This document shows, in pieces, positions 52,677-62,000 of a DNA stretch of 64,000 bases (position 1 is its first letter; each line of letters opens with the position of its first letter). A program made the position numbers and the translations under genes. Origin of the DNA: WGMI01 sp041739275 (lineage in GTDB: Bacteria > Bacteroidota > Bacteroidia > Flavobacteriales > Schleiferiaceae); NCBI GenBank assembly GCA_041739275.1, contig JBGSOF010000020.1, positions 1 through 64,000 on the forward strand, read 5' to 3'. Below the pieces are notes generated by a model that saw only the letters and a program-made list of their open reading frames with translations, had not been told where the DNA came from and made no database searches.

Positions 52677-52945
52677 GCAGAACCTAATGCCCCACCAGCA
52701 ATTGCCACCAACGGATTGGCCGTCGTATACGCACCGGTTAAAGCACCCCCATTGGCAGATACCATAATATCGTGCGTCTTCTTATTGCACGCAACATAGG
52801 TATTTTGATTTTCGACTGGACCGATAAAGAGAAAATAACCAAGTATTTCTGGTCGAGCGTCGTATCGAGAATCTGTGAAGTTATACGGAGGAACACCTTG
52901 AATTCTCATCGGCAAAGCTGCAAAATAGCACGTAGAAGACCCCAT
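52655..52945 (-). CDS. Small Gly/Ala-rich protein, uncertain
   Basis: The 96-residue frame ends in a hydrophobic, Gly/Ala-rich tail (SANGGALTGAYTTANPLVAI, then AGGALGSAWTW), reminiscent of small membrane-active peptides. It overlaps the 5' end of the next small membrane-protein frame and starts 21 bases after the stop of the ABC-F gene. There is no clear signal peptide or homolog in memory, and it may be a fragment of a longer gene. Confidence 0.35.
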   Translation of the reverse strand: MGSSTCYFAALPMRIQGVPPYNFTDSRYDARPEILGYFLFIGPVENQNTYVACNKKTHDIMVSANGGALTGAYTTANPLVAIAGGALGSAWTWAFY

Positions 52946-52965
52946 TTCAACTCTGCAGTACCCCG

Positions 52966-54867
52966 TTAACTCCCCATCCCTTCTTCCCCGATCATCTCGT
53001 CCAATTCCAACCAGCGCATCGATTTTTCGTCGAGCAGGCTGCTTACTTCGCTGATTTCGCGCAAATATGCCTCGAGCTTTTCGTAGTCGGACTGATCTTC
53101 GGAAATCTCTTGGTTTAAGATCAACTTGCGCTTTTCGAGAGCTTCGATTTCGAGGGTCAGCTCAGCGTGTTCCTGTTTCAGCTTAAACGGAATCTTGTTC
53201 GCTTTCGGTTTATCGGCTTTGGCTTTGTTGAACTGCCAGAGTTTTTGCTCCTCGGCCTGAAGTTTTTCTTGAGCGTTTTGCCATTCGCGGTATTCGGTAT
53301 AGTTGCCCGGAAAATCTTGAATGTCGCCTTCGCCTTTGAACACGAGTAAATGATCGACCAAATTGTCCATAAAATATCGATCGTGCGAAACCAATACCAG
53401 GCACCCGCCGTAGCTGTCCAAAAAGGCCTCTACGCGCTCTAAGGTTAAGAGATCCAGATCGTTGGTCGGTTCGTCGAGGATTAAGAAATTCGGGTTTTGA
53501 ATCAACACATGCATCAAATGCAGGCGTCTGCGCTCTCCACCGCTCAGTTTTGAAACATAGGTGTAGTGCATGTGCGGCGGAAAGAGAAAGAGCTCGAGAA
53601 ATTGAGCGATCGCAAGCTTTTTTCCATTGCTCAAAGTGATGACTTCGGCGACTTCTTTGAGCGTGTCAATCACCCGCATGTCTTCCTTTAAATCCATGCC
53701 TTCTTGGGTGTAAAAGCCGGTCACCACGGTGTCGCCGGGTTGGATCTTGCCCGAATCTACGGGCACCGAGCCCGTAATCATCTTTAGAAACGTGGATTTC
53801 CCCGAACCATTGCTCCCCACAATCCCGACGCGCTCGCCCTTCGTAAAGGTGTAGTCGAAGCCTTTGAGGATCACTTTGTCTCCAAACGACTTATATACTT
53901 TTTTGAGATCGAGCACTTTACCTCCCAGTCGACTCATCTTTATGTCGAGCTGCAATTCTGCGGCCTTGTACCCACTGTTTGCCTTGTCTTTGAGCTCGTA
54001 GAACGCATCGATGCGCGCTTTTGATTTGGTAGAGCGCGCTTTGGGCTGTCGCCGCATCCACTCTTGTTCTGATTTGAGCCTTTGTTTGGCGCGATCGATC
54101 TCGGTTTGTTGCACTTCTTCGCGCTCTTCGCGCTTGGTGAGGAAGAAGCTGTAGTTGCCGTCGTGTCGGTACAGATTGCCGCGGTGCAGTTCGAGAATTT
54201 GTGTACAGACGCGGTCGAGGAAGTAGCGATCGTGCGTCACCATTAAAACCGTGATGTTGGCCTGACCGAGATAGCCTTCGAGCCATTCGATCATTTCGAC
54301 GTCGAGGTGGTTGGTCGGCTCGTCGAGGACGAGAACTTCGGGGTTGTCGAGCAGTACCAGCGCCATCGAAAGCCGTTTTTTCTGTCCTCCGCTGAGGTTG
54401 CTCACCGCTTGGCTCAGATCGTGGATCCGAAATTTGCCCAACAGTTGTTTGAGCCGGTCTTCGTAATCCCAGGCTTCGAGCGCATCCATTTGGGTGGTGA
54501 TTTGCTCTAGAGCTCGGGCGTGATCGGCTTCGTTTTGACCGTCTCGATTGTGGATGATGCGGTCGTAGTCTGCATGAAGGGTGCGAAAATGCGACTGGCT
54601 GGCTTCGAGCACTTCTTGAATGGTGGCCTCGGCGGGGAAGAGGGGTTCTTGGCGCAAATAGCCGAGGCGAATGCCTTTTCGAAGGACTACTTTTCCCGAA
54701 TCTGAAGTTTCCACCCCGCAGACGATATCGAGTAAGCTCGATTTGCCCGATCCATTTTGGGCGATGAGTGCCACCTTGTCGCCTTTGCTCAGGCCAAAAC
54801 TGAGGTCTTTAAACAGCACGCGTTCGCCGAACGATTTGGCAAGTCCGTCTACCGAGAGATAATTCAT
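52966..54867 (-). CDS. uup: ABC-F family ATPase, Uup-like
   Basis: The 633-residue protein has two ABC cassettes (Walker A LIAQNGSGKSS and IVGSNGSGKST; signatures NLSGGQKKR and LSGGERRR; boxes LVLDEPTNHLD and LILDEPTNDLD). The inter-cassette linker KARSTKSKARIDAFYELK is the Uup pattern, and the C-terminus is a coiled coil (ALEKRKLILNQEISEDQSDY). Uup acts on DNA or stalled ribosomes and affects transposon excision in E. coli. It is clean in composition, unlike its AT-rich neighbours. Confidence 0.9.
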   Translation of the reverse strand: MNYLSVDGLAKSFGERVLFKDLSFGLSKGDKVALIAQNGSGKSSLLDIVCGVETSDSGKVVLRKGIRLGYLRQEPLFPAEATIQEVLEASQSHFRTLHADYDRIIHNRDGQNEADHARALEQITTQMDALEAWDYEDRLKQLLGKFRIHDLSQAVSNLSGGQKKRLSMALVLLDNPEVLVLDEPTNHLDVEMIEWLEGYLGQANITVLMVTHDRYFLDRVCTQILELHRGNLYRHDGNYSFFLTKREEREEVQQTEIDRAKQRLKSEQEWMRRQPKARSTKSKARIDAFYELKDKANSGYKAAELQLDIKMSRLGGKVLDLKKVYKSFGDKVILKGFDYTFTKGERVGIVGSNGSGKSTFLKMITGSVPVDSGKIQPGDTVVTGFYTQEGMDLKEDMRVIDTLKEVAEVITLSNGKKLAIAQFLELFLFPPHMHYTYVSKLSGGERRRLHLMHVLIQNPNFLILDEPTNDLDLLTLERVEAFLDSYGGCLVLVSHDRYFMDNLVDHLLVFKGEGDIQDFPGNYTEYREWQNAQEKLQAEEQKLWQFNKAKADKPKANKIPFKLKQEHAELTLEIEALEKRKLILNQEISEDQSDYEKLEAYLREISEVSSLLDEKSMRWLELDEMIGEEGMGS

Positions 54868-55045
54868 GGGGTAAAGGTCGGGGGTGAAACCCTGTGCGGC
54901 GGAAGCGAATGCCGTGTTTAATCAAAACAGTTCGTTTAGCGAGGTCAGCGCAAACTTTCTACATGACATCTCCAAGAATGAGGGACAGTGGCAATCCTCA
55001 GGAGGGTATTGAATATCTGAGATTTGCCTCATTGTGAAAATTCAG

Positions 55046-55074
55046 TTGAGCTCGATGGCTCATTCATATTTTTG
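55046..55074 (+). promoter_or_regulatory. Promoter of the phospholipase D-like gene
   Basis: TTG at 55046-55048 and TATTTTTG at 55067-55074, with 18 bases between, match the Bacteroidota pattern TTG-N19-TAnnTTTG. Transcription would start near 55081, leaving a leader of about 37 bases before the ATG at 55118. Confidence 0.7.
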
Positions 55075-55117
55075 TCCTCACTTATCACGAAGTGAAAATC
55101 AGTAAAACCGTTTACCT

Positions 55118-55969
55118 ATGACCAAATTTATCACAGGAGAAGAACTTGAGAATGCTGTGTATAACATTATCTGGGAAGCGGAAAAAAAACTGCTTATCGT
55201 CTCTCCGTATATTAAGCTTGACGACTATTTCAAGCGACTCTTTGACAAGCACTCCAACAATCCCAAAATCCATATAATCATAGTCTTTGGTAAAAATGAA
55301 GGGGCCATCAGTAAAAGTCTGAGTGTCGCGGACTTCGAATACTTTAAGAAATTCTTAAACATCTCAGTCGTTTATGCACCCAAATTACACGCCAAATATT
55401 ACGGAAACGAATTGAAAGGGGTTATTACTTCCATTAATTTGTATGACTACTCCTTTAAGCACAACATTGAATTCGGCGTCTTCTCTGAAATGAATCCGTT
55501 GAGTGCTATTTCCACTTCCGCAGACAAAGAAGCGTGGAACACGTGCATGCAAATCGCAGAAGAACATGAAATCGTATTCGCAAAAAGACCAGTTTATGAT
55601 AAAAAATTATTTAATAAAAACTTCATCAAATCAGACATTCTACATGACGTTACTGAAAATTTCTATTCCGGAATATCGGTGCGGAAGCGAAGTGGTGCTT
55701 TAAAGAAGCTAGGCGACTTTCCAGACGAGCTCGAACTTGGGACTTCAAATCAAACAGCGCGTCCAACAAGAGATGAGGTAGAGACAACTCAAGGTTTCTG
55801 TATCCGAACCGGTGTACCCATTCCATTTAATCCTAAGAGACCCTTTATCGAAAATGCCTTTAGAAGTTGGGCTCAATTTGGGAATCTCGATTATCGGGAA
55901 AAATTCTGTCACAAAACGGGTCGCCCTTCTGAGGGAAAGACGAGTATGAGGAACCCAATTTTAAAGTAA
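55118..55969 (+). CDS. Phospholipase D-like domain protein with eroded zinc ribbon
   Basis: The N-terminal 165 residues form a PLD-like fold: ELENAVYNIIWEAEKKLLIV at the start, then the HxK half-motif H91-A-K93 in PKLHAKYYGN and a following TSINLYD with N107. A single HxK copy means it would work as a dimer, as in Nuc-type nucleases. The C-terminal 55 residues look like a double zinc ribbon that lost most ligands: FCIRTGVPIPF, then AFRSWAQFGNLDYREKFCHK, with only two Cys left where four pairs would be expected. It is AT-rich and lies in the accessory region. Confidence 0.7.
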   Translation: MTKFITGEELENAVYNIIWEAEKKLLIVSPYIKLDDYFKRLFDKHSNNPKIHIIIVFGKNEGAISKSLSVADFEYFKKFLNISVVYAPKLHAKYYGNELKGVITSINLYDYSFKHNIEFGVFSEMNPLSAISTSADKEAWNTCMQIAEEHEIVFAKRPVYDKKLFNKNFIKSDILHDVTENFYSGISVRKRSGALKKLGDFPDELELGTSNQTARPTRDEVETTQGFCIRTGVPIPFNPKRPFIENAFRSWAQFGNLDYREKFCHKTGRPSEGKTSMRNPILK

Positions 55970-55979
55970 GGATTTCAAA

Positions 55980-56200
55980 AATAACGCCTTGGACTGTCGG
56001 GAGTATGCCATCGAATGGCGTCAACTAAACTGCCGCGCTCAAGAATATGATATCGACGATTATGCGATTTGAACGAGCACTCTAGATCTTTGGATAAAAT
56101 CGAAAGACAAGCACGAAAGGCTCATTACTGAATCGAAGTTTAAATTCAAAAAACAAATCCCTTCCCAGAAGGTCCACAACAAATCCGCTGACGCATAGCA
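55980..56200 (+). pseudogene. Decayed reading frame of unknown origin
   Basis: Directly after the PLD-like gene the plus strand shows a frame with no start (DCREYAIEWRQLNCRAQEYD) that meets TGA at 56071 and then stays open for another 42 codons (TSTLDLWIKSKDKHERLITE) up to a TAG. The composition of both halves is protein-like. It may be the end of a longer gene cut by a rearrangement. No family is recognised. Confidence 0.3.
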
Positions 56201-56232
56201 TTGTAGCGTCCATCATCGTTTGATGCACGCAA

Positions 56233-57324
56233 CTAAACCCCTATATCAACCGAATTGATTAAATGACTAAAAGCGTGATAGGGCAGGATTCTCTGATGCT
56301 GCAATCTTCCTACAATTACAGCTGGATGGGTATGAAATCTCTTAGCAAAAGAGACGATGTCGGCTTCGGTCAGTGGCAGAGCGTTCTTAATTATGGACTC
56401 CTCATCTTGGGTCAACAACCATTTTGCCGCGAACTCGTTGGCCTCCTCTTCCATTCTGAGGTCTTTGTCCGAATAGTCCATGTCCTCCAAAAAAATGTGC
56501 TTCTTTCCATGTTTGAGAATATGGCCAACCTCGTGAAAAAAAGTAAACCAAAAAACATCATATCGCTTATACCGATTCGTTAATTGGATTAATGGAGTAT
56601 CATGAATCCAGCGCGTCGCTCCACTGATGGGAGCCCTCTTGAGGGCCGGAGTGTAGACCACCTTAACGCCGACCTCTTGACAAATCCGTTGAACCGCTTC
56701 AAAGAACCCCCCGGGGTGAGATACCATCATGGACTTTAACTGGGGCAGTACCTCTTTAAATTTTTTTTCAGAATAATCATTCGCCTCCATAGCAGCCGCT
56801 TGCAATTCCCCGCGACGCAGCCATGCCGATATGGCAAAAGGCTCTTTCGTTTGGGCCAGCGATATACGGAAAGCCACCTTGAGCTGCTGATTGAAATAAT
56901 ATTCTTCCCAAGCCTCGTGATGCGAGAAGCCAAAAAAAGCCAATAATTCAATGGTGCGATCTGAAAGCGATTTGACCGAAGGAATCCAACCCTTTTTGAT
57001 CATTTCTCCAACGGGAAAATTTTCGGTCCAGTCCTGTGCACGATCGATGACCGATTGTCTCCTCAATCGGGCCAAATATTCATCGTATAGCCGCTGATGA
57101 TTCATCCAATAGTGGGCAGGAATTCGGGTCACATTCTCGAATTGAACGGCCATATCAGGGGTAATAGAACTCTCGCCTTTTAGGATGGCTATGATGGTCT
57201 TTTCTGGCTTACCTGAACGCAGCGCAAACTCATTTCGAGGCATGTCTAGCTCCTCCAGTTTTTCAGCCAAAACTTCTCCGGGATGGGGAACGGATTGTGG
57301 GAAATATCGATTCTGATGTGCCAT
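56233..57324 (-). CDS. HigA-type antitoxin fused to an ImmA/IrrE metallopeptidase
   Basis: Residues 10-70 are a HigA-style helix-turn-helix (PHPGEVLAEKLEELDMPRNE, then LRSGKPEKTIIAILKG). From about 200 on comes an ImmA/IrrE-like zinc peptidase domain with H264-E265-x-x-H268 in FFHEVGHILKH and a conserved EEEANEFAA (third ligand). Such fusions may cleave the antitoxin or a repressor under stress. It starts 12 bases after the toxin stop, in the toxin-first order typical of higBA. Confidence 0.88.
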   Translation of the reverse strand: MAHQNRYFPQSVPHPGEVLAEKLEELDMPRNEFALRSGKPEKTIIAILKGESSITPDMAVQFENVTRIPAHYWMNHQRLYDEYLARLRRQSVIDRAQDWTENFPVGEMIKKGWIPSVKSLSDRTIELLAFFGFSHHEAWEEYYFNQQLKVAFRISLAQTKEPFAISAWLRRGELQAAAMEANDYSEKKFKEVLPQLKSMMVSHPGGFFEAVQRICQEVGVKVVYTPALKRAPISGATRWIHDTPLIQLTNRYKRYDVFWFTFFHEVGHILKHGKKHIFLEDMDYSDKDLRMEEEANEFAAKWLLTQDEESIIKNALPLTEADIVSFAKRFHTHPAVIVGRLQHQRILPYHAFSHLINSVDIGV

Positions 57325-57336
57325 TGTCTACTTTTT

Positions 57337-57669
57337 CTAGTGATAATCTACCACTTCGACTACTTCTACCCCTGTGATTTCCGCCCAATGATACCGGCCA
57401 CGGTGATCCGTTGGGATCGGATGCTCATGGGGAATAAAAATCAGCCGGTAGGGTTGATCCAAGTCACATGCCCACTGGCCTTTGCGATTTCCGGTAAGCT
57501 CATGGAAGTTCCCCGGTAGATACCGCACGTCTTCCAGGGTACTGGCCGACCTTAAAGCGGTAAGTCGCGCGATAATCTTCTTTGCTTGGATTTCCCCAAA
57601 TACCTTTTTGAGCTTGCGATCGTCATTGGCCTGTTTCTCGAATTTCTGATCCGAAAAAGTTACATCCAT
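57337..57669 (-). CDS. HigB/RelE-type toxin
   Basis: The 110-residue protein has the ParE/RelE fold pattern: RLTALRSASTLEDVRYLPGN, HELTGNRKGQWACDLDQPYR and a C-terminal ITGVEVVEVVDYH. HigB toxins cut mRNA on ribosomes. Together with the downstream HigA-ImmA fusion it forms a type II toxin-antitoxin unit. A TATCTTTG lies 2 bases before the ATG, so the message may be leaderless or the real start may be further in. Confidence 0.88.
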   Translation of the reverse strand: MDVTFSDQKFEKQANDDRKLKKVFGEIQAKKIIARLTALRSASTLEDVRYLPGNFHELTGNRKGQWACDLDQPYRLIFIPHEHPIPTDHRGRYHWAEITGVEVVEVVDYH

Positions 57670-57690
57670 TGCAAAGATACATAATTTTTA

Positions 57691-57709
57691 ACTTACACTA
57701 AGTGTAAGT
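57691..57709. promoter_or_regulatory. Perfect palindrome, likely operator of the higBA unit
   Basis: ACTTACACT (57691-57699) and AGTGTAAGT (57701-57709) form a perfect 9-bp inverted repeat around A57700. It lies 22 bases upstream of the toxin ATG at 57669. Operators of this size are typical for autoregulation by HTH antitoxins. Confidence 0.75.
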
Positions 57710-57798
57710 CCAATTAGTAGAAAACTCTACTCCGTAAACCTAAAGGGAATTGAATGGGCATTCCCTCTGCAGACCTGAATCTGCTCAACCAAAGTCGC

Positions 57799-58404
57799 CT
57801 AATCAAAGGAATGCTCGCTCCCCTTATCTTTCATCCAATCGATCGCCTTGAGGATGCCCACGTAGTTCAGCGTCAGGCCCAATGGAATGCCCAGCGCGAG
57901 GTTGAAGGGCGTAAACAGCCCTTCCCAGCGCATGGTAGTAAAAAACAAAAGCGCAATCGGAACAAAGAGCAACAGGGCGGTGGCCATTCCGGGGTTGTAG
58001 AACGTGCGCGCTTTGAGGTTAAAAAGCACCGTATGCGCGACGACGTTGCCCACCGAAACCAATACCGTCGCAATGCCCAGCCACGGCCAGCGCTCCCCGA
58101 ATAAGGCCGCCATTCCATACGAACCCCAGCCCACCCCCACATTGACCACCAAGGCGGTCTGGGCGTTGAGGGGATAGCGATCGGGCACTTGAGATCGATA
58201 CAAAGCGGTGTTCAACATCTTCGGAAAGCCCCCTGGCCAACCGTATTCTTCAAATTGGTGAACCAGGAGCGTCATCGCACTCAAACACAGGATGTCGGAA
58301 AGCGAAAATCCGAGGCTCCAATCGTGGTTCAGGGCGAACCCCAGCACCCCGGCCACCGCGAATACACCCGCCCAATTCCACCAATGCGTGCGCAAATACT
58401 CCAT
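57799..58404 (-). CDS. HXXEE domain membrane protein
   Basis: The HXXEE motif is HQFEEYGWPGGFP at about residue 48. Five or six membrane helices surround it (ATVLVSVGNVVAHTVLFNL, ATALLLFVPIALLFFTTM and others). The family is annotated only by this motif; the conserved His and Glu suggest a metal-dependent membrane enzyme. The gene has core-like composition and is followed by the deacetylase gene's region. Confidence 0.8.
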   Translation of the reverse strand: MEYLRTHWWNWAGVFAVAGVLGFALNHDWSLGFSLSDILCLSAMTLLVHQFEEYGWPGGFPKMLNTALYRSQVPDRYPLNAQTALVVNVGVGWGSYGMAALFGERWPWLGIATVLVSVGNVVAHTVLFNLKARTFYNPGMATALLLFVPIALLFFTTMRWEGLFTPFNLALGIPLGLTLNYVGILKAIDWMKDKGSEHSFD

Positions 58405-58431
58405 GGGTTTTGACGTGAATTCAAGAGAAAG

Positions 58432-59067
58432 TTAAGACAAGGCCGCAAACTGCCAACCTTCTCTGGCCCCTTTTTGGAGCAAAGCCTCCAGCGCCGGAAG
58501 CATCCGCGCCTCGGCTTTGAGACTGTCGTGAAAGACGATCAACTCCCCAGGTTTCAGACCTCGGGTGGTCTTTAGTATGCACTCTTCAGCGCTGATTTTC
58601 ACATCAAAATCGTAGCTCAAACGGCTCCAAAAAACCACAGAAACCCCTTTGCCGGTGATTGCGCGATACTGGGCAGGGCGGATTCGGCCGTAGGGTGGGC
58701 GAAACAAAGAAGAATTCGCCTTTTGTACAGAGTTCAAAGCCGACGCTACATAGGTTTTGACATCTGTTTTCCAGCCATTTTCGTGTTCGAGGCAGTGCCC
58801 CCCCACAACATGACCCGCCCATTTGGCTCTTTCGAGATAATCCGGATTTCGATCGATGTTCTTCCCGATCCAAAAGAAGCTCGCTTTGGCATCGTAGCGC
58901 GCAAGCAATTCGAAGACCTCGTCGGTTACTCCGGGCGTCGGGCCGTCGTCGAACGTTAAATAAATGGAGCGAGAACTCGAGGGAATCGAAAAGATCGCGC
59001 TCGGATAGAACAAAGATCCCAGAGCGCGAAGCAAGGGTTCGGCCAAGCGCTCTAAGGTTCTCTTCAT
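58432..59067 (-). CDS. Polysaccharide deacetylase (NodB domain)
   Basis: The 211-residue protein has the catalytic TFDDGPTPGVTDEVF (first Asp is the base, second a metal ligand), GGHCLEHENGW holding the HxxxH metal ligands, and the RPPYGRIRP motif. This is the classic NodB set. It removes acetyl groups from peptidoglycan or surface sugars. A hydrophobic start may serve as a membrane anchor, but no cleavage site is clear. It lies 3 bases downstream of the DUF2723 gene stop. Confidence 0.92.
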   Translation of the reverse strand: MKRTLERLAEPLLRALGSLFYPSAIFSIPSSSRSIYLTFDDGPTPGVTDEVFELLARYDAKASFFWIGKNIDRNPDYLERAKWAGHVVGGHCLEHENGWKTDVKTYVASALNSVQKANSSLFRPPYGRIRPAQYRAITGKGVSVVFWSRLSYDFDVKISAEECILKTTRGLKPGELIVFHDSLKAEARMLPALEALLQKGAREGWQFAALS

Positions 59068-59070
59068 TCT

Positions 59071-62000
59071 TTAGGCCCCGCCAAACGGACCAACAGCGTC
59101 GCGATAGCGCTGGAAGAACGGCGCTTTTTCGAGCATTTCGTTCGAACTCGCCCGAATCTCGTGCTGTTGAACCATCTGCATCAACAAACCATAGTACTGA
59201 ACTGCGATGTCGATGTCTTCCTTAATCCGGCGCTTGTGGTTGCCCTTGAACTGGCCGTAATATTCGAGTTCTTCGTCTAAGCTCGCGGCGAACTCTTCGA
59301 CCAATGCCTTGGCTTTGTCGTTCGCACCGGCGCGATAGTATCCGTCAATGACGCTGAAAAGGAAATAGTTGTAGCCAAACTTCGAGTTTGGAACCACCTC
59401 TTGACAGCGGTCGAGCACTTCAATGGCTTCCTTCTTTTTGCCCTCCTGAATCAATGCCTGAGCCAAGCGACCAAAGATGTTGCGGAAGTTGTACGACAAA
59501 CGGCGATTGGTTTCGTCCAAATACACATCGGGAACTTCCATATTTCCCCACTTGTATTGCTTCATCAATCGATCGTACATCAGAGAGGTATTCACGACGC
59601 CAAAGTCTGCACCTTGGGCGGGACTGCTGTTCTTAATCGGAACAAAGCGGTAGGCCAAGCCCTCGAGTTGGAAGTACTCGTCGAGATAGAAAAATGACTT
59701 GCGCGAAGCGCCTACGGTTATGGAAAAGTAAATAGGACGGGTCCAGTCGTTGTAGGCAATCAGATCCATCAACATCAAATCGCGCTTGGGAAGCACATTG
59801 GCCGTGAAGTCCCAGTCGATGTAAGGCACAATGCGCGCACTGTCTTCGATGGCAACCACCCCATTGCGCAAAACGGCTTCGCGGTCTACCGGAACGCGAA
59901 TCTTCTTGACAGGGTAGAACTGCAGATCTTTTTCGGTACCCGCTTTGAATCGAGTTTTTTGATCGTCGCTCTTGACCCACTTCATGAAGTCGTCGGCCAT
60001 CCAACGCGCGTCTCCCAGGCGCATGTCGCGATAGTAGAGCACATCGCGGGTGCCTTGCTTGTATTGCTGCCAATCGAAGCCGAAGGGAACCGGATCGCTG
60101 TCGTATGCTTTGCGCTTCATTTGGTCGATATACCAGTCGGTATTCAACAAGCTCAGGTTGACGATGCGCACATCGGTTCGATAATTCTCAATTTCTTGGA
60201 CATACCAAAGCGGAAAGGTGTCATTGTCGCCATTGGTAAATAGAATAGCATTCGGCGCGCAACTGTCGAGGTAGTCTTTGGCAATGTCTCGCGCCGTGTA
60301 CCGGCCCGAGCGGTCGTGGTCGTCCCAGTTTTGCCGAGCCATGAGCCCGGGGACGGCCAAGGTGCAAAGGGCTGTGAGAAAAATCGCGCTGATCCGGGTC
60401 TGCTGTTGGGCTTTGAGCCAGGAGTACAGCGCGTGCACTCCCAAGCCGATCCAAATGGCAAAGACATAGAATGAGCCGACGAATGCATAATCGCGTTCGC
60501 GCGGTTCAAAGGGTTTGTGGTTGGTGTAGACCACAATAGCCAGACCCGTGAACAAGAAAAAGAGAGTCACTACCCAACCGTCTTTCCAGTTGGCCTTGAA
60601 GTGGAAGTACATCCCGATGAGCCCCAAGACGAACGGCAACAGGAAATAAGTGTTGCGCGCAGGGTTGTTTTTCAGAATGCCCGGAAGATTTTTTTGAGGA
60701 CCAAGCCGCATTTCGTCCAAGAAACCGATGCCCGACAGCCAGTTGCCCTTGGTGAGCTCGTAGCGATTCTGCTCGTCGTTTTGACGTCCGGCGAAATTCC
60801 ACATAAAATAGCGCCACCACATTTGACCGACCTGATAATTCATAAAGAACCCAAAGTGCTGGGCGAACGTCGGTTTGTCTTTTTCGTTCTTCAAGCCCAT
60901 AATCGCCACATAGTTGCGAATGTGTTCGGGGTCGTCGCTCCACATCCGCGGGAAAAAGCCGAGGTCGGCTTTGGCGTAATTGCGCTGGCTTCCTCTTCCA
61001 TCGTTTGAAATCAGATACTTGCCGGCTTCTTCGTCTCTATAGTACGTGGGCTTTCCGTCTTTAAATGGCTCTTGAGGATCGAGCGAAGCGTTGAACGACT
61101 GCCCGTACAAATAAGGCCACTCTCCGTATTGCTCCCGGTTGTAATAGGCCAGCAAGCTGAGCGCGTCTTCGGGGTTATTCTCGTCGATGGGCGTATTCGC
61201 ATTTGAACGAATCGCGAGGGTGATAAACGACGAATAGCCGATCACGATAAAGGCCACCGAAAGCACCAGCGAAGCCCAAACGGGTTTGTTGCGCAAATGG
61301 GCGAAACGCACGCCTGCAAACACTCCCCCTGCGAGCAGTAGAACCGTAAATACTGTGCCCGTGTCGAAAGGCAATCCGAGGGTGTTGACGGCGAAAATCT
61401 CAAGCGTTCCGAAAAGGCTCAAGGTGGTGGGGATGATGACCGAAAAGACCAATCCCAACACAAAAACCCCGATCACATTGGCCAAGAGAAACCCATTTCG
61501 GGTGTAGGGGTATTTTTTGAAGTAGTAAATCAGAACAATCGCAGGAATCGTCAAGAAGACCAAGATGTGAATGCCCACGGAGATGCCGATGATGTAGGCA
61601 ATCAGCACCAACCAGCGGTCGGCGTAGGCGTCTTTGCGATCGAGGGCTTCTTCCCATTTCAAAACGAGCCAAAAAGCCATGGCCGTAAACATGCTCGACA
61701 TGGCATAAACCTCTCCCTCGACGGCCGAAAACCAGAACGAATCGCTAAATGTGTAGGCCAAAGACCCGACTACGGCGCTGCCGAAAATAACCCACTGCTC
61801 TCTCGCCCCGATTTCGGTCTTTGCCAATTGGAACAACTTTCGAGATAAATACGAAATCGTCCAAAAGAGAAACAAAATGGTGAAGGCCGAAGAAACCGCA
61901 GAGACCAAATTGACCATGTAGGCGATTTTCGAGATGTCGCCCATCGCAAAAAGAGCAAACACGCTGCCGACCAGTTGAAAAAATGGAGCCCCGGGGGGGT

